From Mytilus edulis (Eukaryota; Mollusca; Bivalvia; Mytilida; Mytilidae), in NCBI RefSeq assembly GCF_963676685.1, contig NC_092345.1, forward strand, positions 72,281,960-72,345,959: a stretch of 64,000 nt of DNA, given 5' to 3'. The translations under genes and the position numbers were made by a program. The first letter of the stretch is position 1; the number at the start of each line of letters is the position of its first letter. The notes under the pieces were generated by a model that was given only the letters and a program-made list of their open reading frames with translations, did not search any database and was not told the DNA's origin. Shown here in pieces: positions 22,690 through 36,500 of this stretch.

Positions 22690-23220
22690 TGTGGAAAAAA
22701 GAATGTTTATAAATGTCAGTATTTGCTGATAAAATTTTTATTTGTTTGACGTTTGAAGTTCTGGATGGTCTAGTATTAAATTCTGTGTGATGTTTAGTGG
22801 GGATGGCTACCGGGTCGTTCACTATTTTGTACTGTAGTACCAGACGTTGTTCTCGTCTTCTTACCACTAGATGTTTCCATCCAAGGTCCTTCATCATGGA
22901 GGTGACATTAGTAATACCTCGGTAGTCTTTACAAACAAACATAGCTGCTCGTCGTTGTATGCTCTCTATGCGGTTAATGTCTTTTTATAGATATGGGTCC
23001 CATACAGTGCCTGAGTAATCTTGTTAAATGGATGCTTTGACTGTATATAGTTCATAAGATTTCGTTAACATCTTTTTCGTTTGTTTAGTTCAAAGTACAT
23101 TCGAAGTTTTAACATCGATATGGGAATTTTGCCTTTTAATTTGTGTAGTTTTTCTAGCGCTAATATAAGTTTTACATCATGTATATTTCATTGACTGAGA
23201 TGTTATGTCACATAACGGTA
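22690..23220 (-). pseudogene. Degraded non-LTR retrotransposon reverse transcriptase, C-terminal part
   Basis: On the minus strand the frame reads KDINRIESIQRRAAMFVCKD and then GWKHLVVRRREQRLVLQYKI. This is the conserved region just after the RT domain of jockey/CR1-like non-LTR elements (WDPYL, IQRRAARFV, LGW, RRR). In-frame stops fall in the WDPYL segment and upstream. It is therefore a dead fragment. Confidence 0.75.
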
Positions 23221-24080
23221 AATTAGATTGTAGAAGACTTTCTATGAAAGAGCTATATATTTAAAGCATATTAACAAAATATATCTTACCAAGCTGCCCG
23301 ATTTAAAAAAAACCCAATGACGATGGCATGATAACAACAATTAGTTTCGTTTTAGTCCTTTTTTATTTTATGAAAGCAACTTATAAGAGCTATCTTCTCA
23401 TAATTAATGCTCAAAAATCATCATTCATAAAATTGGGTTGTCCATGTTTTATCTACATAAAATCTTGTCATTTTGCACAATCTTTTAGCTCGAAAAAAGA
23501 TTTCCATGACCCTTTTTGTATATTATATTTAAAATAAAGCATGATATAATCTTTAGTATCGCATATCATATCTTTTTCAACGATGATAATTAAAACACCG
23601 ACCCAATCTACCTTTGATTCAAATTTTCGTGTTTTTCCGTTGTCAAACGGGACAGCGATGCATGGTTTGTAAACAATGTTACATGCTGTTTTAAGATGTG
23701 TTTTTAGTTCCTTTGTAGTTATTCGCCATTATAACTTTTATTTTATTCCGTCCCTACGAACATTTTTTATTCTTCTTGTTATTTTATATTGTATGGAACT
23801 ATTCATACATTATACAAAACGATTTAAGATTTGAATTCTTTTAAAACCTAATTAAAGTAATGGTAACACCATAAAGATCCCGAAATCGAATTGAATCATC
23901 TCAAGTTGTGTGTTTATGTCAACCTTTTAGTTCTAGTTTGAAACAGAACATAAACTATTTTCCTTAATCATTTTTGCCTTTTAAATATTAAAAAACCTTT
24001 AGAAGTGTTCTGTTTATGTTTTTCGTCGTTATTCGTTGCATTACTTCAAAATACATAAGTATTACAATTTGTATGTTTGT
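23221..24080. other. Intergenic DNA, no gene seen
   Basis: AT-rich sequence between the dead retroelement and the 3' end of the first P450 gene. Confidence 0.5.
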
Positions 24081-24086
24081 TTTATT
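24081..24086 (-). terminator. Probable polyadenylation signal of P450 copy 1
   Basis: TTTATT on the plus strand (AATAAA on the minus). The flanking sequence is conserved at the matching place in P450 copy 2 (57203-57208), which supports use. Confidence 0.5.
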
Positions 24087-24169
24087 AATATAAAAAATTT
24101 CATTTGTCACAAGCGAAATAAAATTGTAAACGTTTTCAGTATAATTGAAACATGAGACATATTTGTCTT

Positions 24170-24450
24170 AAACACACTGTAAACATTTACAAATATCATT
24201 CTATCTCCCATCCCAAAACACTGCACCCATTTCCAAATCTCAGTCTATCTCTTCTCCAACACACTGTTATCATTTAAAAAAAAAATATCAATCTATCTCT
24301 TCTCCAACACACTGTGAATATTTACAAAACTAGTATTCGTCTATCTCTTCTCCAACACACTGTGACTATTTGCAAATATCAGTCTATCTCTTGTCTAACA
24401 CACTGTGACTATTTACAGATACTAGTACATATCTATCTATTTCTTCTCCA
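24170..24450 (-). repeat. Minisatellite of six 43-52-bp units at the 3' end of P450 copy 1
   Basis: Units have the form ACACACTGT(N)TATTTACAAA plus TCTATCTCTTCTCCA. The last unit overlaps the final codons and the TAG stop of the gene. The paralogue at 57298-57382 has only two units. Confidence 0.9.
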
Positions 24451-24511
24451 GTTTCAGTTTAATACCATTCTGTGCTTTAATAAATCCCCCTTTATCAAAT
24501 GTAATTGGAAC
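24437..24511 (-). CDS. P450 copy 1 exon 14 (terminal)
   Basis: Encodes [20 protein letters not shown] and LEKK, then TAG: the last beta sheet of CYP3-type proteins. TTTATAG acceptor. Confidence 0.93.
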   Translation of the reverse strand, partial: VPITFDKGGFIKAQNGIKLKLEKK

Positions 24512-27500
24512 CTATAAACAAATAACATAAAAAGTAATTGTCTAATATGCTAGGCGAATTTTAGTTGAGCTTGACATGTTGTAGAAGGCCATTTTTATCA
24601 CTTTTGTACGTTTAAGGGTTGTTGCGTCTTAGACATATATTGTTTTTCTAAAGTCTAGTGATGCATAGCACTCTAATTGAAGTTCAATAAGAACTGAAAA
24701 CAATACATCTGAAACAAAATTCTTCCAACTTAAAGATTTTGTAATAAATTAAAACATTACAGAATAAAAAAACATAAAAAGAGAAACAGTCTTAGGGTTT
24801 GTTTTCTAGCAAAATGAATTAAATACAGAATTTACAAGTTATATCTTGAAGCCACACAGAGTATGCAATAAGTGACTTCATTATTTTACTATACATATAT
24901 AACTAAGAACAATAAAAAAAAATGTACCTCAGTTTCATCACATCTTACAACGGTAAAATTTTGTATCATGGTAACAGCAGCCATTTTAAGTTCTATAAGT
25001 GCTAGTCTCATACCAACACAATTACGAGGACCAACACCAAATGGTAACCACGCATACGGGTGACGTTTCTCCTTGTTTTCTGGTGTGAACCTATTAAGTA
25101 TTAATGTGATTTTGATAACAACTATATTAAAAATCTATAAACAACAATTAATTTCCATCTAACAATATTTGATGCTCACATAATAGTTTGCAAAATAAAA
25201 TGAAAATAACAATAAATGTGTATGCGCTAGAAGAAGTGTTTTCCTGTATGTTATTTCATCACGAAGGCATACAACCAATTATGTAGAAGCCAAGGTTGTG
25301 TTAAAACCGAAACAAGTGAAGAGCTTTATTACATTACCAAATGAGGGCTTAATTAATTATCTATAAAACCGAAGGTTAATCTGTGCATGATAGAGTAGGA
25401 ACTTTATTTTATTTCTTGATATATAAACGGGCAACTAACGATTGTTATAGATATGAAAATTATTTTGCCACTACCTTATAACTCTACAATATCATTTTAT
25501 GAAACTATAGAATTCTAGGAAGACAAGGCTTTGCCTTATTCTTTAAACTGCTATACACACTTTTAAATGATTAATAAATATAGTTACCTCTCTGGATCAA
25601 AAACCTCTGGTTCAGGCCAAAACTCTGGATCTCTATGAATGACACCTATTGCAAATTGTATATCAGTTCCCTTCGGTACTTTATATCCACCAATTGCTAC
25701 ATCTTCTTCTGTTGTTCGATTAAACCTTTAAGTAAAAATATGGGAAAACATGAAAATCCATAGTTCATTTATAGTCTATAGGGTCTTCCTAAATATTTTA
25801 ATATGCAAATCAATATTAACAGTCATACTGATACTGATTGTGAATGGCTACAATACAAATCATCAGATTTTGTTTCTGATTTATGTAAAAACCACCCCAG
25901 AATAGGATGATTTTTTAGCCCTGATCACTTAATTATTAACACTTTATCAATATATTGTTCTTGTTACTGGCAGAATACACCTATTGTAAAGTTTATAATA
26001 ACATTAGGCAATACTGTCTTCATATAACTGCATATGTATTGTTCTTAAAAGTTTTATTTTTAGATTATTTGTTTTATAGCAAACAAGCCATTTCTATTAT
26101 CTTTAATTATAAAGTATTTAAAATGCTGATTTTCGAAAAATAATCAAATTGAAAAAAAACCTAAATTTTTATGCGCCTCTATGTTATTTCATGAAGACAA
26201 TTTAGTGAGAAGCGCTTCAGGAAATGTTATCAATTCGATTAAATATTATACAACTTTAAATTTTTACATAAAACTATATCATATAATCTTTGAATAATAT
26301 TCTTTAATCTATATATATATAAATTGTTATTTTTACTTTCATTCTTTATACATTTATAATTCCAAAAATGCAATGAGCGCATTCCTTCACAGACCTGAAC
26401 AAAATTGTAGATGATATTTGATCTTGACGTCTGATTGCTTTCTCATTGAAGGTACCAACATCGCCTTTTATTCACAGAAAAACTATTAGTTGCTCTACCT
26501 TGACTTGTTTAAACAAACTTGATATCAGTTGAATTGGCAATAACTCTATGTGATATGAATGTTATATTTACCTTGCAGCCGGACAATATAGTCGAAGGAC
26601 CTCACATACAAACATATCTAAATACTGAAGCTTTGAAACGTTGTCATATGTTGGTTTTTCCTATAATTCCAACCATAACTATGTTATTGTACAGATTGAT
26701 CTGTTTCATTACATTTAATTTGTAAAATATTATAGTCAAATTAGTTTCAAGGTTATAATATCGCTCCTTCCACCCTGCTTAGTAAAACATATATTTTGCA
26801 TACCTGTATTGGATTATGAGGAATGATCTGTGCCAATTTATTTAGAAATATTACCGGAAAGAAAATAATTATAGTTGCCACTTGAAACACAAAGTTCAGT
26901 TGATATATGTGCTTTAAAAAATATATGTAAAACGTATGACAAAAATAAAGAACTCCAAGATAAACTCAAAAAGCGGAAACCATTAAAACTAAAATCAAAT
27001 GTTAGACTTTAACATATAATGGAACAGATAAAAAAAAACTGTCATATTCCTGATTTGGTTTAGACATTTTCTGAAGAAAATTGCGGATTAAACCTGGAGT
27101 TGATGCTAGCTAAACATCCCACTTGTATGACAGTTGTTTATAGTTCTGTTATATTGATAAAATTGGGTGAGCAACATAAACAGACATAATAGATTAATGT
27201 TACAAGAATTGGAAACCAGCAGCCAAAACTGTATAAACATAAATCACAGACATACAACATATCTGCCTGAAAAATTCAAACAAACATATACAAGGCTGCA
27301 GCTAAATCATTTGTTCACCTTTCAGTAACATTCATGAAGAAAACATAAATTGATGCATACGAATAACATTAGTTATGCTTCAGCCCAAAATATTCTGAAA
27401 ATCAGATTCACTAATGTTATTGATAACTATCTTATTGTCAACCACCAAACATCTAATAAATAAATAATAAAAATATACTATGTACATTTTGTACCTGTAT

Positions 27501-30500
27501 ATTTTATAACACTCTACCTTTCCAATGTTATCAGCAACTTCATGTCGAACCTTGTCAGCATAATCTGGGTATAAAGCTAAGCAATATAGAACAAAGGATA
27601 ACGCATTCGCAGTAGTTTCATATCCAGCCAAAAAGAATGTAAGGCTATTTGCTAATATTTCGTTTGTCGTAAGAGCTGAAATACAAATTAAATGATGTAC
27701 AATTGTGAAAATTAAGCTGTAAATATAAAAAAGAAGATGTGGTATGATTGCCTATGAGACAACTATCCATAAAAGACCAAAATGACACAGACATTAACAA
27801 CTATAGGTCACCGTACGGCCTTCCACAATGAGCAAAGCCCATACCGCATAGTCAGCTATAAAAGGCCCCGATAAGACAATGTAAAACAATTCAAACGAGA
27901 AAACTAACGGCCTTATTTATGTAAAAAAATGAACGAAAAACAAATATGTAACACATAAACAAACGACAACCACTGAATTACAGGCTCCTGACTTGGGACA
28001 GGCACATACATAAATAATGTGGCGGGGTTAGAGGGATCCCAACCCTCCCCCTAACAGTACAACATAAGAACGAACTATAAAAATCAGTTGAAAAAGGATT
28101 AACTCATCAGATGGACAAACATATTTGTGACAAAACTAAGTTTATTGTGAGTCACCCAGTTTTTATATTTCGAAGGTGATCTGTTTAATCAAATGTGATT
28201 TATATATTTATTTATATGTGACGTATAAAATTTTCTGACGTCAGACACGCGAATCAATGAATGTGTTTGTAGATAGATGTTTTTTTTTTGTTCCTTTTAA
28301 ATTGTAACTCGATGATGACTGCTGTACCCATATTTTGACTATTTTATTTATCATGTCTGTTTAGTTCACGCATCATTGTAAATATAACGGAATGTGATGA
28401 GACTGTCATCAAAGTGAGAGGTTTAGCGCTATAAAACCAGGTTTAATCCACCATTTTCTACATTTGAAAATGCCTGTACCATTCGTTTTTTATGTGTTTT
28501 GTTATTTGATTTTGCCATATGATTATGGACTTTCCGATTAGATTTTCCTCTAAGTTCAGTATTTTTGTGATTTTAGTTTTTACTCCTTTTTTAAAGGCAA
28601 AACTGTTAAAATCGGAAGTTATTAAATATTGTTTAAGTATAGGCTGGAGGAAATGGTAACTACAAGCTTATATTTAAGGATTTTTTTTTTTATTTTGTAA
28701 AACATTGGACTTACAATCATCAACAATGACTCTTTTATAACCAAATTGATTTGCTTTTTTTTAATTATGGTAAAACTATTTTGACTGAAAATCTCCGTCA
28801 CTGTATTCTCAAAATACACAATATCGATTCTATATTTTAATTTTGTAAAAGTTAATAATATTTATAAATCAAAATTTTCTTTAATCCTCCTTACATCCTC
28901 ATTAATTATCTCAACATGTAATAAAATGAACTAGCTGTTGTGAAAAGGTAGAGAAATAAACATAGTGGCAAATTAAACATAAGTCATACCCTTTCACCTC
29001 GAATTTTTCACATTAATTTTAATGTACATGAACAGACTATGTTTGTATATGTCATCATCGACTGAGGGTTCAAAACTGCATATTATTTGAGGTAAACACA
29101 TTTCCATTTTAAGTGTTCAAAATATTATTTTTGAAATTCTTTATTTAGTTTGAATTGGCTTTGAATTAGCTTTCAGCAACTGCCGAGTACTCTTCGCAAA
29201 CACTTTTGTTTAGGCAAATGGTGTTGTTGTTACTTTTTGTAAAGGCCGTACGGTGACCTTTAGTTGGTAGTTTTATGTCGACCTAGCAAGGAATACTAAA
29301 TGTTATATACATATATAATTTGTGATTTTTTTAAGTATCCGAATTCTTTTGTGGAGCATAAAACAACAAGGTAATACAGTCTGCTTCACTTCACGATACT
29401 TTGATAATGGCAAACATAAGCCAATATTTCCAATAGTATAAGTTCTTTGTATGCGACATCATCAGAATGATAAAAACCTCTTAAAATATTTAGTCTACCT
29501 TTCCACGAAATATAATCCTTATTTGTTTCATGTTTTCTAACTTTCCCGCGCCATCCCTAGAACAGCCTCCATTTTTACGATAATGTGTTGTCTATTCTCT
29601 TGATGTTTTCCATTTGATTACGGCTTTTCCGTTTTAAATTTTCCTCGGAGTTCAGTATTTTTGAGATTTGTAGAATCCTGAATGCAGATATTCAGTCTGC
29701 AGTAACCTACAGTTAAGTTATAATAGTGTCATACTCTTCAGGTATTTAGACTGCAGTAACCTATCATTCAGATAGTCAGTATACAGTTACTGTAGTATTA
29801 CTTAGCCATTATAAATGCATCAATTTATCACCTTCCTATCATGTGACGTAATGAGACATGTGTATCTTAAAATTCTAATAATTAAAGTTAAATATGTCCA
29901 TGAATATGTATTGTTCAAACTAACATTTTTCTTATCGTTCAAATGTAATTGGCACATTACAAATATAAAGAGCTTAAAAAAGTTTGACCCGTCACATGCT
30001 TAGATCTAAAGTCATGATAGTCGTCATGCATATTTCAAAACTTTGATTAAATCAGACGGATAAGAACTTGTTAAGTAATATAGACACCTTCTGGAGCTGA
30101 AATCATACGATGAATGAAATTGTCTTTATTTAAGGTTTTGGTGTGAACAATTTCTGTATCGTTAATATGAACCCCATATCTCCTTTTATGGAATGTTTTA
30201 CCTTTTGGAAGTTGAACATATGGTATGAATGAATGTACTCACGTCTTTTCTTGAAATCCTTTAGAGTTGTAGATGACAGTTCTATATTTTCCTCACTTTT
30301 TTCTTTGTCTGTATGTGCGTTTAACATTAGTCCTAATAAGTCTTGTCTTTTCTGCAATAAAAGTTCGGTCCTTTTTCTTATCCACTATTGTAGCTGCTTA
30401 TTCAGCCAGGGCATATATACATGTTTTTAAACACTTAAAGCACGTGTCTACACCACTTTAGCCCCCTCCCCCTAAAACTATAAAAAGATTATGACAGCAT

Positions 30501-33500
30501 AATCTGTGTGATCACTGAAATTTGTCACACCATGTTTTCAACTTTCTTTCCTCAATCACAGTCATTCAAAACATACCATGTTTTCAGCTTTCCTTTCTCA
30601 ATAACAGTCATTTAAAACATACCATGTTTTAAAATTTCTTTCCTCAATAACAGTCATTTAAAACCTACAATGTTTTCAACTTTCTTTTTTCAATAACAGT
30701 CTTTTAAAACCTACTGTACCTTTTCAACTTTCTTTTTTTCAATAACAGTAATTTAAAACCTACTGTGCTCTGCAACTTTCTTTTTTTACTAACAGTAATT
30801 CGACCTACCGAGCTTTCTGACTTTCTTTCATCAATAGCAGTGTTGACAGCAGCGTGAAAAAAAGTCGCCATTTCTTTGCTTAAAGTTGATAATTTAAAGT
30901 ATGAAAGTATTCCTCTCGTGAAAGGGAAAAATACTGAAAATTATAGAAAGAAAAAATTTAACGGCAAAATTATTTCATTTATTGATATTACTTTTACTTA
31001 AGGATCTTGACATACTATGAATGACTAAACTATTTTATTCAATAAGACTACTTTTTCTGTTTAGTCTGTTTTTATGATATACATTTGACGTGAAACTGTA
31101 CTTATGTATCCCGTCATACTTTGAACCACACCATTATTTTATTTATTATTATTACTTTTACTGTTAAATCTGGTTTTTGTTATATCTACTTTACGTGAGT
31201 CTGCATTTATGTATGCCGTCATACGACAAAATTATTTTTATGTCTACCTGTGCGAATTTCAAACGCGCAATTTTACACCAGTAATGAAAACCTTCTATCA
31301 TTTATGGGTAGACTTTACATAGATAAATTCAGCCGTATTTGACGTGAAACTGTACTTATGTGTCCCGTCATACTTTCAACCACACCATTATTTTATTTAT
31401 TATTTTTACTATAAGTCTGTTTTTTGTTATATCTACTTAACGTGAGTCTGCAATTATGTATGCCGTCATACGACAAAATTATTTTTATGTCTACCTGTGC
31501 GAATTTCAAACGCGCAATTTTACACCAGAAATGAAAACCTTCTTTCATTTATGGGTAGACTTTACATACTAGATAAATTCAGCCGTATAAGAAAAGCAAA
31601 ATGAGAATGTTAAATTTGATGTATGCCTTTTTGTGCTACTTTGTTACATTTGTTGTTTATGTAGTGATATTAAGATGATAACACAATATTGACTGTTGTA
31701 CCCCTATTTTTGACATTTTTACTCTTTGAGTATGTTTGTTTTGTTCATGCATCGTTGACAATGTAATGGAATTTGATGCGACTGTCATACAAGTGAGAGG
31801 TTTAGCTAGCTATAAAACCAGGTTCAATCCACCATTTTCTACATTAGAAAATGCCTGTACCAAGTCAGGAATATGACAGTTGTTATCCATTCGTTTGATG
31901 TGTTTGGACTTTTGATTTTGCCTTTTGATTTTTGATTTTCCTTTTTGAATTTTCCTCGGAGTTCAGTATTTTTGTGTTTTTACATTTCAATGAATCACAA
32001 GAAGAAAAATTAGGATTTCAAGACTGAAAAATGTACTTGAGCAAGTGAACATCAAAATTGGTACATTAATGTTATTTTGTTTACTTGTTTAAAAAGTAAG
32101 TTTTGTGAAATAGTTTTATCCTCTTAAACTATATATGTAATCATAAAAAGTAACAAATGTTGGTTATATGAAAACAGGTTCAAAGACCAGTTTGACTAAA
32201 TCACATGCATGCATAGACAATTGATGGTATGCAATTATGTCCATTAAGATAAATATCATTCTACTTCTTCCCACATATAGGGCTTTTGTAATTTTGTTTT
32301 ATTGGTAACAATTCGTAAAACTCTTGTATGTTTTAGAATGTCCTTGAAATTTATCGAGGTCATTACAGACGGCTGTACAAAGAAATGTTCATTCGCCTTG
32401 GTGGTGACAATTTTGATTTCATCCAAAAAAGTCAAAATTCGAAAGTCTGAAAATTATATGTCACTAAAAAAAATCGATTAAATACTGAAATTAAAATTTA
32501 CTTGTGTTTAGTTTTCTCAAATTTTGAAACTTTTCGTTTTGTGTTTTATTGCGTTTTTCATTTTTTTTAGAATTCAAACTGAACAGTAAAAAACCTTATT
32601 TTTTACAGAAATTGATGCCATTGACAGTGGTAAAACAAAACGTTTCATTTGAACTATGTGTTGTGTTCTTCAATTTTTAACAAGTCTACTACTTACAACT
32701 TTGGTCTCAAAAGGTGGATATTTTTTCTCTAAATGATTGCGATCGAAGGTTAATTTACTCACGAACAAACAATAACATAGGATTTTTTAGCCCAGATGAA
32801 AAAGCTTTCTTCGCATTCTTTATAAATGCATTATCTGGATCGTTTTGGGCATCTACATCCATACCAAAAGCTGTACTGGCTATCACATCCATTGAAAACG
32901 AACCACAGTATCTGCAGAAAACAAATCATTTTTATTTTTGATGTTAAAGCTGATGATATAAGAAAAATCAAGCATACCTATAACATACTGTTATCTGGTT
33001 AGTAATATTAAAATAGGTATATTGGTCACAATATAAAAAGAAGATGTGGTATGATTGCCAATGAGACGACTGTCCACAAGAGACCAAAATGACACAGACA
33101 TTAACAACTATAGGTCACCGTACGGCCTTCAACAATTAGCAAAGCCCATACCGCATAGTCTGCTATAAAAGGCCCCGATAAGACAATGTAAAACAAGTTT
33201 GTAAGAAAGAATAAAGTAACAGACATCATTATAACATTTGTTCATTGTATATCCTTAATTTAGCAGGTTTCTTTTTGGTTAACAAATCAGACTGCAAAGA
33301 TAAACTATGGTGTAGAAATATGATCACATAGATTTTTTATCAAAAAAGTCCACAAAACACATATATATAACAACATGCCAGAAGTATCCCAATCATGAGC
33401 TGTTACTTTGGTTAAATTCATTGATGATTCGCTAAGTTTAGGATAGAAAGGGTCATTATTATGTAAACATTAATGTACATGTCCAATTACCTTATCTGAC

Positions 33501-36500
33501 TTCTCACACATCAATATTGCCTATCAAAAATCATTACATACACTTATAAATACAAAATCTGATATTGTATCTATCAGGAAATTTTATAAAAGCAATTACA
33601 TTAAACGTTTTCAAGAAAATTTTTAACCAAGCACCGTTTGTTTTAATCAGAAGTAAGAAATTTGGAATAAGAATATAATGCCAACTCGACCACTAAAATA
33701 ATTTAATGCATCATTCAACGATATATTTAACAGTCATACCAGTTTAAATTCATGATAAGTGTTATGTTGTTAATTTATATTTTGAGGGTCATAATTCCTT
33801 CAATAGTACTATCATTAACTAAATCAGGTTTGCAACTATATACTAAAAATTAGTCATGAGAAGTACACTGAACAATATAACATCTCCTATGGAAGGAAAC
33901 GGACAGGAGTAAAACTGTTTGTCCTTGCTAAAGGGATGGACATTAAAATCAAGAAAGAACATAATATTAAGTGTTTCCATTATAAATCGTAATAGATTTT
34001 TTCTTACTTGCACACATCGACTACTTCTCCATTTTCTGTATCTTTCTTCAGTTTTTCAACCATGTCATTAACACATTTCTGAAGCAATGGCATCATCTGA
34101 GAAAAATATCATTCATACATTATTATAATTTTGGAAAAATGAAGTGGCAGTGAGTGGTACTATTTCGTAGGATGGAAGAGAAAACTTGACATCACCGAAA
34201 ATCAGCTGAAATTTTACAATATTTTGCAAGAAAACAATAATTGCTACACATATTTATTTTTTATTTTTCAAAAACAAGGGATCTGTATAATTCCCCCTTG
34301 AAATAAATTCATAAGTTATCTATTTTGTAAAAGACAAACAGGCAAATACAAATAATGATCGAAATAAAAAAAATGTGTACAGCAAAACTAGTCCAAATTT
34401 TGTTTTAAGCCATTTTCAGTAACAAGTATGATCAAAAGACCTTGTATAATTAATTTAATGCAACACTGAGTTTGGGTTCTACAGTACAAAAAAAAGTTAT
34501 GAGACACAAATCAGACAAATGTTTACTACTACATAGGGATCAAAGGTGAGGTCTGACTGACCTGCCCATAGTAAATGTAAATGACCCCAACCTTCACCCC
34601 AAGTCCATGATGTCACTCCATACCAAGTTTGGAATAAAATGACAGGTGATTATAAAACAGTTGGTCAAACATTCTTGGGCTTACTCCTGCTTGAAAGATT
34701 TACATGTTTTCTTTAAAATGAGTCATAAATGAAAATTTTGATAGGCTCAGATATAATTCAAAATTTAATTCAAGTAAATTCAATTAACCTAGACTCATTT
34801 TTTACATCAAAAACATTTTATAATCAACAAGAAATAATTTTTACATGATGCTGTTTCGAAGTCTCCCAAATAAAGCTCCCATAATTCGTCATTCCCATGG
34901 TCGCCTGACATGACGGTTTTGTAATAACATGAGCAACACAACGGGTGCCACATGTGGAGCAGGATCCTCCCGGAGCACCTGAGATCACCCCTAGTTTTTA
35001 GGTGGGGTTCGTGTTGCTTATTCTTTAGTTTTCTATGGTGTGTCATGTGTACTATTGTTTGTGTGTTTGTCTTTTTCATTTTTAGCCATGGCGTTGTCAG
35101 TTTATTTTCGATTTATGAGTTTGACTGTCCCTCTGGTATCTTTCGTCTCTCTTTTAGACTACTATATACATGCATAACTTTATTTCCTGTATCATAGAGA
35201 TTTAGTGTACATGAACAATATTCCTGCGCATTTTGTCATTTTGGAAACATAAACAACTTGTAATTACTGATTTTCACGATGAAATATTTCACACAATTGT
35301 TTTTTGACATCTAAGCCAAAAGTACATGGGATAATTAATTACGGATTTCTATTGAGCACTATTTCCTATTTGCAACTTCAGATATTATGGGTCGTTTATT
35401 CTGGTCATATTTTTTTGTATTTCAGAATTAATAGTATGAAAAAATGTCCAATTAGCTATAAATGACATATTAGTCTGCGACATTATAACAATGGCACTTT
35501 TTTTTAGCATTCGTTGGGAAGAACACAAAACTAGGGTGCTAGCATAAGGCAGCTTAACTGCCTAAAATATATGCCTTCTTCCAAACTTTGATTGTAATTG
35601 TAAAGGCATCACTTAAGTTTAATCCTTTTCAAATCTTCATGTTTCGGTCCACTGCATTGTTCAAAGCATTAACGATGCTTAATAAGTCTCCCTCTCCAAA
35701 TGACGCAATTAACGCAAAAATGTGGCTGTGGATAAGAAAAGAAGATTTCAGCTAAAATTTTGTCCTTTCCATGTTATCAATTATTTAAACACTAAACAAT
35801 AAACTTCGGTTACTTTATCATATGTCTGACATACGACAAAGCAGTATCGTTTTTAATTTATATTTGGTTAGTTTAAATTTGTGTTTTGAGAGAAAAGACA
35901 AAGGAAAAAATGAGATCTTAAGTGCATCATAAACAAGTATTCTGTGAGTATTGCATGGCAAAATACAGTCCCCTACCGGTTAAAAATTATTTGTAATGAA
36001 ACTTAATTCTAACTTGATCAATAATTTGTCATGGTGTAAACTTCATAGAATAACAAACAAACCTACCACTGTATTCTTCAAACAATTTACTAAAGAAAAT
36101 GAAAAAAATCCACAATGTCATCAATGTCTTTCACAAATATTTCAAAAAATTTAATTCTGGGGAAAGTTAAAAAATGAGTTATTCCCCTTTAAACAGAAAT
36201 CTAGTAATTAATATTATACATAAGTATTTCATAAAAAGGGAAAATGCTTTAACTGAACAAGGAGAAAAGCTAAAAATCGTGAAAATTGAAATTGACCTGT
36301 AACTTGTCATGATAAAACAATACACCAAACATCAAATCAACATCTTGAAGCATGAAGAAACAAGAATGTGCCCCAAGTACACGGATGCCCCACTCGCACT
36401 ATCATTTTCTATGTTCAGTGGACCGTGAAATTAGGGTCAAAACTTTAATTTGGAATTAAAATTAGAAAGATCATATCATAGGGAACATGTGTACTAAGTT

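Noticed and set aside
32256..32446. A 63-codon open frame on the minus strand in P450 intron 7, preceded by a good acceptor (ATTTTCAG)
   Set aside because: It has no recognisable domain, no phase-compatible role in the P450 and no donor. The P450 exons 7 and 8 already join in phase without it. Probably chance or an unidentified relic.
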